Shown here piece by piece: positions 1 to 7,280 of a stretch of 12,908 nt of DNA (positions within the stretch are counted from its first letter, which is position 1; each line of letters starts with the position of its first letter). Position numbers and translations under genes: made by a program. This DNA is from Willaertia magna (taxonomy: Eukaryota > Heterolobosea > Eutetramitea > Acrasida > Naegleriidae): the NCBI GenBank assembly GCA_902984215.1, contig CADWAF010002633.1, positions 1-12,908 on the forward strand. Reading direction: 5' to 3'. The notes beneath the pieces are model-generated. The model was not told the DNA's origin, searched no databases, and saw only the letters and a program-made list of their open reading frames with translations.

Positions 1-2
1 TT

Positions 3-896
3 GGCCCAGTCCAAGACAGTAATCCTACTTCAGGTGACCTGCTCAATTTGTTTAGGGGTAATTCAGCTAACGAACTAAACAACAACAACAGTGGTGAAGA
101 AAATAAGACAGCAGATCTTAGAATTAATAATGTTGTTGCTGAAGAATGCCTTTACATGGGAATGGAACTAGTAGCCTTTGGATATAATAAAGAAGAGGTT
201 AAAGCTATGAATATTTCAGATCTTTTCTTCCATTATAGTAAAATGCACAATCAACTTCATTTGGTTTATAACAATGAAGGTGCATTTCAGAAGAGAATTG
301 AATCACTTCTCTCTAAGTATCATCACTGTCTCAATAATCCAGATGAGCTAGCCCTCTTTACTTCTGATAGTTGCCAACAAATTACGTCAGAAGTAATTAA
401 ATATGATTTTCAAATTTACAACTATTTGGGACGTTTAGGAGTGTATTTGGTCAATTCATCAGATCTTGTGGAAAGACAAGAATTACAGGAATTAATGGTA
501 CTCCTCATTGCTTTACGAAGGCTGTCTTTAAAGTTTGGGGCTGAGAATAATAATATGAATTTAGGCTCAGAGCTTATCTCCTCTTATCTTAAAAGCGACA
601 CTTTAGAGAGTGCGCTTAGTAAGAAATTATCCAAGCTTTCTAAAAAGCATAAAGAAGGAAAAATTATGGAAACTCTTGTTAACATTAATAAGTCTAAACC
701 TAATGTTAACAATTACTTAAATAATAACAAACGAGGTGTGCTTAATAGCAGTAAGAACAGTATTGGAAAAAGCAATAAGATGAGTAAACAAAAGAGTTAC
801 TCCAATAGTAAGCACAACAGCAGTAATAATAATAACACCAATAAGAAGACTAGTAAATTTCCCAGTAATCTCAGCAATTCCAATAGTGAGCAATGA
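3..896 (+). CDS. gag-like ORF1 of the DIRS element (5' partial)
   Basis: The reading frame is open to the left edge of the window, and there is no in-frame ATG before about position 158, so the true start lies upstream. The N-terminal two thirds is predicted mostly helical, with leucine- and glutamate-rich stretches and no recognisable enzyme motif. From about 640 onward it becomes a low-complexity basic tail of Asn, Ser and Lys ending at TGA 894-896. No zinc knuckle is visible. The position upstream of RT, the basic tail and the lack of catalytic motifs fit a structural or nucleic-acid-binding Gag-like protein, as in other DIRS elements, but the sequence itself is not recognisable to me. The same frame continues open after the TGA as the frame that later encodes the recombinase. 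Confidence 0.7.
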   Translation, partial: GPVQDSNPTSGDLLNLFRGNSANELNNNNSGEENKTADLRINNVVAEECLYMGMELVAFGYNKEEVKAMNISDLFFHYSKMHNQLHLVYNNEGAFQKRIESLLSKYHHCLNNPDELALFTSDSCQQITSEVIKYDFQIYNYLGRLGVYLVNSSDLVERQELQELMVLLIALRRLSLKFGAENNNMNLGSELISSYLKSDTLESALSKKLSKLSKKHKEGKIMETLVNINKSKPNVNNYLNNNKRGVLNSSKNSIGKSNKMSKQKSYSNSKHNSSNNNNTNKKTSKFPSNLSNSNSEQ

Positions 897-2781
897 TTCT
901 CAAAGGATTGCTGGAAGAATTTCTCGTTACTGGAAAAATTGGAAACTACTACTAAATTCCCCAGACTTTATAATAAGTTGGGTGAAAGAGGGCATAAAAT
1001 TAGATTCAGATCAGGCCAAATGGTTAAATTTCGGAACCAATTCTATCAATTCGAAGGAGAAAATTGCTTGGTTCGAAAAGGAATTAGGGAGTATGTTAGA
1101 AGAAGGTGTAATCTCAGTGGGATCAATCAATACTATAGTCAACCCGGTTCACTTAGTTCCAAAGAAGGGTCTAGATACTTATCGTTTAATTTTAGATTTA
1201 AGGAAAGTAAACCATGGGTTAAAAGTAACAAATTTCAAATTGGACAATTTATTGCTCCTTGCAAAGTTTCTAAGAAAAGACTTGTTTGCTACAAAGGTAG
1301 ATCTTCGCAAGGGATACTTCCATGTAGCAATTCATAACAACTCAAGACATCTGTTAGGCTTCCAGTGGAAAGGTCAGTATTTCCAATTCAATGTACTACC
1401 CTTTGGTTTAAACCAAGCACCTTTTCTATTCTCCAAGTTAATGAAAGAAGTCATAAAAGTACTAAGGAAGAAGAAAATCTTGGTGTTTTATTACATAGAC
1501 GACATCTTGGTATTAGGGGAGTCGTTAGAAATTTGTTTAAGGTACACGAACGAACTTTTATCACTTCTAAAACAACTAGGTTGGATTATTTAAGAAGAAA
1601 AATCAATCTTGTACCCAGTTCAAGTAATTCAATATTTAGGTTTAGAGCTAGACTTTATAAAGGGAAAAATATTCATTCCTATGGACAAACAGAACCAAAC
1701 CCTAGACCTTATATATTTTCTAATAACACAGTACAATCTACGAAGGAAGGTGAAGATAAAACTTATAGCAACATTGTTAAGGAAGTTGGAATTCCTTGCA
1801 ATTTCGTTCCCTTACATAAGGTCAGTCAGTTGGAAGCTAAGAAGAGACATGACAAAGTGTTTAGAGTATTCAAAGGGAAATTACTCTCATTGGATGTTTA
1901 TAAACAAGGGAGCTGTAAAGGATTTAAGGAAGTTGACACTTATTGTAAAGTTAAATCATGGTTGCAGCTTCAAACTGGAAACAAATTTAACCAGAATAGA
2001 CACAGACTCTTTTCTCACAGGTTTCGGGGGTGTAACAAAAGACCATGTTTTCATTGGGGAATGGTCAATAGAAGAGGAGAATTTACATATAAACCACAAA
2101 AAACTGCAAGCTATTTGGGAAATTTTTCAAATAGCAAAAGTGGAAGGTCTTTACAAATCAATGACGAATTTTCTTATCAGAACAGACAATATGGTCTGTC
2201 TTCATTATCTAAGGAAAGGTTATGGTCGAATTCTCTTGTTAACCAAAATTGCAAGGAACATTTGGGATTTATGTTTTCGAAATGGATGGATTATTCAGAA
2301 GGTCACTTACATTCCCTTAACAGAAAACACCATTCCAGATTTAATAAGCAGATGTTCAGAGTGGTTAACATCAGCAAACCTCTTCAATATTTTAAACACA
2401 AAGTTTGGTCCTCTTACAGTCGATCGTTTTGCAAGCTCAAAATCTCACCATTTAGCAAAATTCAATCAATGGTCTTACGGAAAAGATGCTTTCATAGAGA
2501 GGTGGGAGGAAGACATGAACTATTTAGTTCCTCCATTGGGTTTAATTGTTCCAACTATTGTTCAATTAATAAAACACAGAGCAAAGGGAGTCTTAGTAGT
2601 CCCTCATTGGGAAGGGGCTCCTTGGTGGCCAGTAGTTTGCAGGATTGCATTAGAATATGTAAGGGTAGCAAAATCAGAGGTTATAATCTCTTCATTCGAC
2701 GAAATGTCGAAAAATTTAGGATGGACCTTAATAGCTGTGCAGGTGGACGGTCAACTCTTTTGGAGAACTATAACGGATTAG
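886..2781 (+). pseudogene. DIRS pol: reverse transcriptase-RNase H-methyltransferase-like, one in-frame stop
   Basis: This ORF copies element RNA into DNA. Reading one frame from 886, the RT palm shows LVPKKG...YRLILDLRKVN, then KVDLRKGYFHV carrying the first catalytic Asp, LPFGLNQAPFLFSKLM, and YIDD at 1492-1503. A TAA at 1591-1593 interrupts the frame just after the thumb-side GWII, and the same frame resumes as EEKS...YLGLELDF. RNase H follows: D at 2005 (DTDS), IRTDN and NTIPDLISR. The usual active-site Glu in the IN..E..A motif is a Lys (codon 2101-2103). From about 2400 comes the VDRFASS...W...DAF...VPPL...PHWEGAPWWP region that DIRS elements carry, resembling Dam-type methyltransferases. 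The frame is open back to 784, but the first in-frame ATG is near 1093; 886 is a GTG. It overlaps the end of ORF1 in the +1 frame and ends inside the start of the recombinase. Probably inactive. Confidence 0.88.
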
Positions 2782-2942
2782 CAAAGTTCTGCTATGATAA
2801 TCAAATAGCAGACTCTACATTGAAGAAATATCAGACAGTCTACAATTACTATTCCAATTTTTGTTTTTGGAATGATTTGACTGTTGGGGAAGAGTTATCT
2901 TGTGTTAGATTTATGTCATTTGTATTAGCAGCTGGAAAAGGT
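897..2942 (+). other. Long overlapping open frame inside the RT-RNase H gene, continuous with the recombinase frame
   Basis: In the frame shared with ORF1 and the recombinase, the region under the RT-RNase H gene is open apart from one TAA at 1335-1337. From 1338 to the TAG at 2943 it runs 535 codons without a stop, giving a basic Lys/Arg/Ser-rich product with no domain I recognise until the recombinase N-terminus near 2778. The third forward frame has no comparable run. In the RT frame, codons before AAN, AGN or GAN codons end in C, A or G and hardly ever T, which is exactly what keeps this frame stop-free. The literature describes extensively overlapping long ORFs in DIRS-1, so an N-terminally extended recombinase ORF is the likely meaning. 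Its start is unknown: 1365 is a GTG, and ATG codons are scarce early in the frame. Whether a protein was made is inference. Confidence 0.6.
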
Positions 2943-3707
2943 TAGATTTTAGATTCTTTTAAGGCTGCTGTTACTTTTTTCTCTTTAAAGGATTGTTTTC
3001 AATTTCGATGGACAGATTTAATGAAAGGTGTTAAGAAAGGTGCTAAGAAGATTTATAACAGAATTGATAAAAAGTCTAGACTTAAGGATCCATTTCCACT
3101 TAGTGCTATTCATACCTGGATTGATAATATGTATACTGTGACAAATTGAGATTACTATACATACTATTATTGTTGTCTTTATGCAGCAATTATTGTAACA
3201 GGGTTAAGGTGTTTGTGTAGACTTAAGGAGTTGGTGGAACTTTCGTTCGACCAAATTGTATTAAACATCCCAGAACCAGGTTGTGTCACTATTAAATCTC
3301 AATTTTATAAGAATGACCAATTTGGTAAAGACATAGACGGTATCCCTATAGAACCTATTCCTAATTCCCCTTATTGTCCAGTGAAAATTATCTCTGCTTA
3401 CAGAAATCTTGTCCTTTTCAAGCAACCTTCAGATCCTTTCTTTTCTAACTTAGGCAGTAACGAATATTTGAATACAGACTTTATTTCTTCAGTTATTAAA
3501 ATAGTTAACAACACTAACGCTGTAGTTTCTGGACATTCCCTTAGAATAGGTGGAGCTTCACAGTTAGTTAAGAGTGGAGAACCCTTAGAAATGGTTGGAT
3601 TTGCAGGTTCTTGGAGTAGTGCTGCAAAGAATAGATATGTCAGAAGAACCCAGTTAGTAACAAGGAAAATCTCTTCCAAGATTCTAACCAACAACTTTTT
3701 AGTATAA
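2778..3707 (+). pseudogene. Tyrosine recombinase of the DIRS element, two in-frame stops
   Basis: This is a phage-integrase-type enzyme expected to insert the circular retrotransposon DNA. The core-binding domain starts near 2778 (LAKFCYDNQIADSTLKKY...). The frame is then cut by TAG 2943-2945 and TGA 3147-3149, yet protein-like sequence continues in the same frame after each. The catalytic domain keeps its residues: Arg in VTGLR (codon 3207-3209), HSLR (His 3534-3536, Arg 3543-3545), Trp in GSWSS (3612-3614, at the usual His/Trp position) and Tyr in NRYVRR (3636-3638). The frame ends at TAA 3705-3707, right at the junction with host DNA, so the last one or two residues and the stop could be host-derived. 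Upstream, the same frame extends into the RT-RNase H gene. With all catalytic residues present but two stops, it looks like a recently decayed copy. Confidence 0.87.
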
Positions 3708-5860
3708 ATTACCTCAGAATATATTACATATTCAGGTGGAAATTTAAATAGAATTGAATTTGGATGTATGTGCATTGTTAAATTATTTCTTAATCCTTTG
3801 TAGGATCCATCCTTTTGTCTTTGAGCTACATTCATAAAATATCCTGTAATTAAACATTTTCTTAAGATATCTATTGGAGAATCAAGTGTATCATAGCCAA
3901 CATTTGGATTTGTAATGGATTGAATAACGTGATTAAATTTCTTTAAATACTTTTCAAATTGATGATAAAACCTTTCTGCTTTTTGCATTGAATTATAATT
4001 AATAAAGTTGTCATAACACCATTTACTTCCATTATTTCTATTCTTCAAGTAAGCCATATAGATATTTAAATAAGTTAAATGATCACCTTCTAGAACTGTA
4101 AATTTTCTTTTCATTTGTTCAATTCTTTCACGCATTGGTTTTATATCAACAAAGATATTCTCAACAGATAGCATGGAACAAATCATTAACATTTCATAAC
4201 TACAATTCATCTTACTTGATTCTAACAAGATTTTAGCGAGGGAAGGTTCAACTGGAAATTCAGCCATTTCCAATCCTAATGGATTTGTCAACTCACAATT
4301 ATTATCTATTGCACCAAGTGTATATAATACTTCTAATGCTCTGGCCATATTCTCTTTTGGAGGATAAGATATAAAATCAAACTTTGAAATATCTACACCT
4401 AACGCTTTCATTTGTAAAATTAAATCCACTAAATTACTCTTTTGTATTTCAGGGATAGTATTCTCCCTTAATTGTTGAAAGGCTTCCTCTGTATAAAGTC
4501 TAAAACATTTACCATTAGATACTCTACCTGCCCTTCCAGCCCTTTGTTCAGCTGATGCTTTACTTATAGGTACCACTAATAAACTATCATTATTTGTCTT
4601 TGGGTTAAATATCCTTTCTTTTACAAAACCACAATCTATAACAAAACCAATAGAAGGAATAGTTATAGAGGTCTCAGCTATGTTCGTAGATAAAATTACT
4701 TTCCTTCTTCCTTTTGTATATTCAAAGATTTTCATTTGTTCATCTAATGATAAACCTGAATATAAAGGCAAAACAATCAAAGATTTTAAAATTGTATTAT
4801 TATTTACACTTTCTTCATAAATCATTTCCATTAACTCTTCAATTTCTTGTTGACCAGTTAAAAATACAAGGATATCATTATTGTTATTTTGTAAAGGTTC
4901 ATTTTGATGAATATTTAATATACATTGTAAACTAGCATGAATATAATTTCCAACAGGTTTGGATAAATAATAAATATCAACTGGAAAGTTTCTCCCTTCA
5001 ATACTTAACATATAACAAGATACACTACCATTATTACTTTCACTTACAAAATATCTATAAAATTCTTCTGCATTTAAAGTAGCTGAAGAAATTACAACAC
5101 GTAATTCTGGTCTTCTTTGTAAAATTATTTTTAATAGTCCCAAAAGTAAATCTGTTTTTATACTTCTTTCATGCACTTCATCAATCACAAGAACTGAATA
5201 ATCAGATAAAAGTGGATCAACTAAAATCTCTCGTAACAACATTCCATCAGTTAAATATTTAATCCTAGTAAAAGAAGAATATTTAGCATTAAATTGAACA
5301 CAATATCCAACCAATCCTCCAAATTCCTTAATTGCCTTTTCCATACTTGTAATATTAGAAGTATTTGATTTTGTAGAAATACCTAAACTGTTGTTTGAAG
5401 AAGAAGATTGATTATTATTCATAGAAGAAGAATTGGCAACAAGCCTTTCCTCAAAAACTCTTTTTGCGGCAGATATCGCTGATATTCTTCTAGGTTGAGT
5501 ACAACCAATACATTGACCTAAAGAACACCATCCAGCTTCATATAAATATTGAGGTATTTGAGTTGTTTTACCACTTGCTGTCTCTCCAACAATAATTAAA
5601 ACTTGATACTTTTCAATAAGATATAAAATTGAATTTCTATAATTATAAATTGGTAATTTCTTTCGTTGTTCATTAATTGATAATTTATAGTTTGGATTAT
5701 AAATAAATGTAGAAGAATCATTTAAATCTTGTTGTTCATCTTTTTCGTCAATTCTTTCATCCATACTATTCACATCTCTATTATTTATTGAATAACTTAA
5801 ACCTTGTCTTTTCGGAAATGTTGTACTGTCATCTTCTAGGCTTGGTTTCCAAAAGCTCAT
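3398..5860 (-). CDS. DHX35: DHX35-like DEAH/DEVH-box RNA helicase, 3' end replaced by transposon antisense
   Basis: An SF2 RNA helicase of the DHX35 branch, a family whose members are found with spliceosomes. The start MSFWKP matches the FW[RK]P opening of DHX35 proteins. Motifs in order: GETASGKTT (92-100), TQPRR (121-125), IDEVH (226-230), SAT (259-261), LTGQQE (334-339), TNIAETS (392-398), QRAGRAGR (439-446). Winged-helix, ratchet and OB-fold regions follow to VIYSEVI (712-718). Relative to DHX35, the last few dozen residues are missing. From about residue 720 the frame reads antisense through the recombinase gene and stops at 3398-3400, adding about 100 meaningless residues. Unusual points are DEVH instead of DEAH and a Ser/Asn-rich insertion (about 141-173). 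The ATG at 5858-5860 is well supported by the N-terminal match. The gene is divergent from the coiled-coil gene. Function of this truncated copy is uncertain. Confidence 0.88.
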   Translation of the reverse strand: MSFWKPSLEDDSTTFPKRQGLSYSINNRDVNSMDERIDEKDEQQDLNDSSTFIYNPNYKLSINEQRKKLPIYNYRNSILYLIEKYQVLIIVGETASGKTTQIPQYLYEAGWCSLGQCIGCTQPRRISAISAAKRVFEERLVANSSSMNNNQSSSSNNSLGISTKSNTSNITSMEKAIKEFGGLVGYCVQFNAKYSSFTRIKYLTDGMLLREILVDPLLSDYSVLVIDEVHERSIKTDLLLGLLKIILQRRPELRVVISSATLNAEEFYRYFVSESNNGSVSCYMLSIEGRNFPVDIYYLSKPVGNYIHASLQCILNIHQNEPLQNNNNDILVFLTGQQEIEELMEMIYEESVNNNTILKSLIVLPLYSGLSLDEQMKIFEYTKGRRKVILSTNIAETSITIPSIGFVIDCGFVKERIFNPKTNNDSLLVVPISKASAEQRAGRAGRVSNGKCFRLYTEEAFQQLRENTIPEIQKSNLVDLILQMKALGVDISKFDFISYPPKENMARALEVLYTLGAIDNNCELTNPLGLEMAEFPVEPSLAKILLESSKMNCSYEMLMICSMLSVENIFVDIKPMRERIEQMKRKFTVLEGDHLTYLNIYMAYLKNRNNGSKWCYDNFINYNSMQKAERFYHQFEKYLKKFNHVIQSITNPNVGYDTLDSPIDILRKCLITGYFMNVAQRQKDGSYKGLRNNLTMHIHPNSILFKFPPEYVIYSEVIYTKKLLVRILEEIFLVTNWVLLTYLFFAALLQEPANPTISKGSPLLTNCEAPPILRECPETTALVLLTILITEEIKSVFKYSLLPKLEKKGSEGCLKRTRFL
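3698..3710. other. Junction between DIRS element and helicase gene
   Basis: To the left, + strand sequence encodes the recombinase C-terminus to its TAA at 3705-3707. To the right, - strand sequence encodes recognisable helicase OB-fold residues up to VIYSEVI, whose last codon is 3709-3707. The two coding signals therefore meet within about a dozen bases. No inverted repeat, poly(A) or target duplication can be seen at the joint. It is either a deletion or recombination breakpoint, a 3'-truncated insertion, or an assembly join at a repeat. Confidence 0.75.
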
Positions 5861-6066
5861 TTTTTTGTTTTAAAATTCTTTATTTAATCTTATTAATCAA
5901 GAACAAATTTACAAAATATTTAACATCTCGAAAACAATTCATTAATTGCCTTTAACTCCATAAGGGAGTAATTGTTGTTTGTTTTATAATGTGTTTGTTA
6001 TAAAAAACAATAAACCTTTTGTTACAAAAATAAAAATTTACACCAAGAGGTTACAACCAGAATAAA
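5861..6066. promoter_or_regulatory. Shared intergenic promoter region of two divergent genes
   Basis: These 206 bases separate the start codons of the helicase (-) and the coiled-coil gene (+), so both promoters must sit here or overlap the genes. It is strongly AT-rich. A TATA-like stretch, ttataaaaaa (5998-6007), lies about 60 bases before the coiled-coil ATG. A small inverted repeat, actcc-ataag-ggagt (5955-5969), lies near the middle. Neither is proven to function. Confidence 0.35.
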
Positions 6067-6495
6067 ATGTACAAAACAGTAACTGGACCGCTCACGGAAA
6101 CTGACGTAAAAGAATTAGAAAAACATGTTCTTTATGTAAGGGATAATGGAACCACAAAGGAAGAAGATAATTCTTCATTAGTAGATGGTAATTTATACTA
6201 TATTGTTGAATCCATTGATAGATTTGAAATTGCAAAGAAAGATGAAACGATAAAATTATTAAAACAAGAATTAGAACAAACAAAAGAGCGTTTAGAACGA
6301 GAACGTCATGAAATGATGTTTGAAAATGAAAAGAGACAATTAGAATTCCAAGAAATGAAAAGGGAATTTGAACATGAACGCCACAGATTAAAGTACCAAT
6401 TAGAAGCACAAGAACAAAAAATAAATCATTTAACTAGAGAGAATGAAGAACTAAAATCAATTTTACAAAATATAAATACTCCGTGTATGAAATAA
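6067..6495 (+). CDS. Small coiled-coil protein, function unknown
   Basis: A 142-residue protein that I do not recognise. The first 55 residues are mixed and acidic, with a short hydrophobic stretch (GNLYYIVESIDRF). Residues about 58-135 form one long charged helix rich in Glu, Lys, Arg and Gln, with Leu, Ile or Met at heptad-like spacing, so a dimeric coiled coil is likely. There is no signal peptide or membrane segment, so it is probably cytosolic or nuclear. The start is the first ATG after an AT-rich leader and the stop is TAA. It shares an upstream region with the helicase gene and is followed 88 bases later by the 2H phosphoesterase on the same strand. The antisense open frame over it is a shadow. 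The ORF is convincing as a gene; its role is unknown. Confidence 0.72.
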   Translation: MYKTVTGPLTETDVKELEKHVLYVRDNGTTKEEDNSSLVDGNLYYIVESIDRFEIAKKDETIKLLKQELEQTKERLERERHEMMFENEKRQLEFQEMKREFEHERHRLKYQLEAQEQKINHLTRENEELKSILQNINTPCMK

Positions 6496-6583
6496 AAGTT
6501 CACCAATGTGAATTTCAAAAAAGAACTAAAGATTCTTTTGAAGTAGTGTTTTGTTTACAACAATAAAAAACAATTAAAAAAAA

Positions 6584-7219
6584 ATGTTTTTAAATTATAA
6601 TCCTTCGTTTGACCATTCAATTTTTCAAACGACAAAAGATTTGACAATTAACACTGATAAATCACCAAATACAGGTCTATGCTGGATTCCAAAACCATTA
6701 GAAGACACTGAGAATTGGAAATACATTCAACAATTACGTTTAATGCATCAAAAAGGAGTAAGATCTCCACCACATATTCATTTTCTCTTTCCTTTCGTCA
6801 CAGAATGTTATTTTGAACAAGCATTTCAATTATTAAGTGAAAAATTAAAGGATTTTCCTTCTTTTGAAATCACTTTTTCGTCCTTCAATAAATTTAATCA
6901 AAACTCTAGCAATTGCATTATTTATTTAGAACCTGACAAGGAAGCAAAAGTTAAGTTTAAAGAGTTATATAAAAAGATAGAGGAATGTTTTCCTTATTGT
7001 AAAAAGAAAGTTTCTTATGAACCACACATGACAGTTGGTTTCTTTAAGAAAGAAGAAGTAGAGTTGAAAAAGAAACAAATATTAGAAAAGTGGAAGCCAA
7101 TAACTGTTAAAATTGAAGAGATATCAATGATATATAGACCATTAGATAATGCCCCTTTTTCAATTGTTTATAAAATACCATTATTAGTAGCAAAAGAAAG
7201 TTTGTTGCCCAAGCAATAA
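6584..7219 (+). CDS. 2H phosphoesterase superfamily protein (2'-5' RNA ligase-like / AKAP7-LENG9 type)
   Basis: A 211-residue protein with the two His-containing motifs of the 2H superfamily, whose members act on 2',3'-cyclic or 2'-5' phosphodiester linkages in RNA or nucleotides. Motif one is PPHIHFLFPF (His64, His66) and motif two is PHMTVGFF (His148, Thr150). The spacing of about 84 residues and the alternating strands and helices between the motifs fit the bilobal fold. The upstream WIPKP and the PPHI.f.fPF form are typical of the eukaryotic branch. The first motif has His where the family usually has Thr or Ser (some relatives have Asn). There is no signal peptide. The ATG at 6584 follows an A-rich leader. 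The substrate cannot be read from the sequence; RNA processing or repair is a family-level inference. It converges with the RCC1-like gene, leaving 61 bases between stop codons. Confidence 0.82.
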   Translation: MFLNYNPSFDHSIFQTTKDLTINTDKSPNTGLCWIPKPLEDTENWKYIQQLRLMHQKGVRSPPHIHFLFPFVTECYFEQAFQLLSEKLKDFPSFEITFSSFNKFNQNSSNCIIYLEPDKEAKVKFKELYKKIEECFPYCKKKVSYEPHMTVGFFKKEEVELKKKQILEKWKPITVKIEEISMIYRPLDNAPFSIVYKIPLLVAKESLLPKQ

Positions 7220-7280
7220 CCTACCTTAATTAAAAACAAGATTATAGCAAAAACTACTAAAGTTCTTAAAATGTAATTTA

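Larger units (their letters stand above)
1..3707 (+). mobile_element. DIRS-type (tyrosine recombinase) retrotransposon, partial and decayed
   Basis: The order gag-like ORF, reverse transcriptase, RNase H, Dam-like methyltransferase region, tyrosine recombinase is diagnostic of DIRS-1-like YR retrotransposons, which integrate a circular DNA intermediate by recombination and make no target-site duplication. Seen here are an RT with a YIDD box (1492-1503), RNase H with D at 2005 and a late NxxPD motif, a VDRFAS...W...VPPL region (about 2400-2730), and a recombinase with R (3207), HxxR (3534-3545), W (3612) and Y (3636). The left end is outside the window. The right end stops at the recombinase stop codon against host helicase sequence, so the right inverted repeat and internal complementary region expected of the family are missing. 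Three in-frame stops in the pol and recombinase genes suggest this copy is dead. Target site and exact right boundary cannot be fixed; anywhere from 3698 to 3710 is possible. Confidence 0.88.

Noticed and set aside
1..47. Left terminal repeat of the DIRS element
   Set aside because: The ORF1 frame is open through these bases, and no inverted or direct copy was found near the right junction.
1591..3149. Alternative genetic code with stops read as amino acids
   Set aside because: TAA, TAG and TGA all interrupt the element's genes, while host genes end in TAA; decay is simpler.
4714..4935. Small + strand open frame inside the helicase gene
   Set aside because: It lies antisense to well-conserved helicase codons and has no recognisable features.
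6092..6409. - strand hydrophobic open frame over the coiled-coil gene
   Set aside because: It is the antisense shadow of Glu/Lys-rich codons, which read as Leu/Phe-rich; the + strand protein is far more credible.
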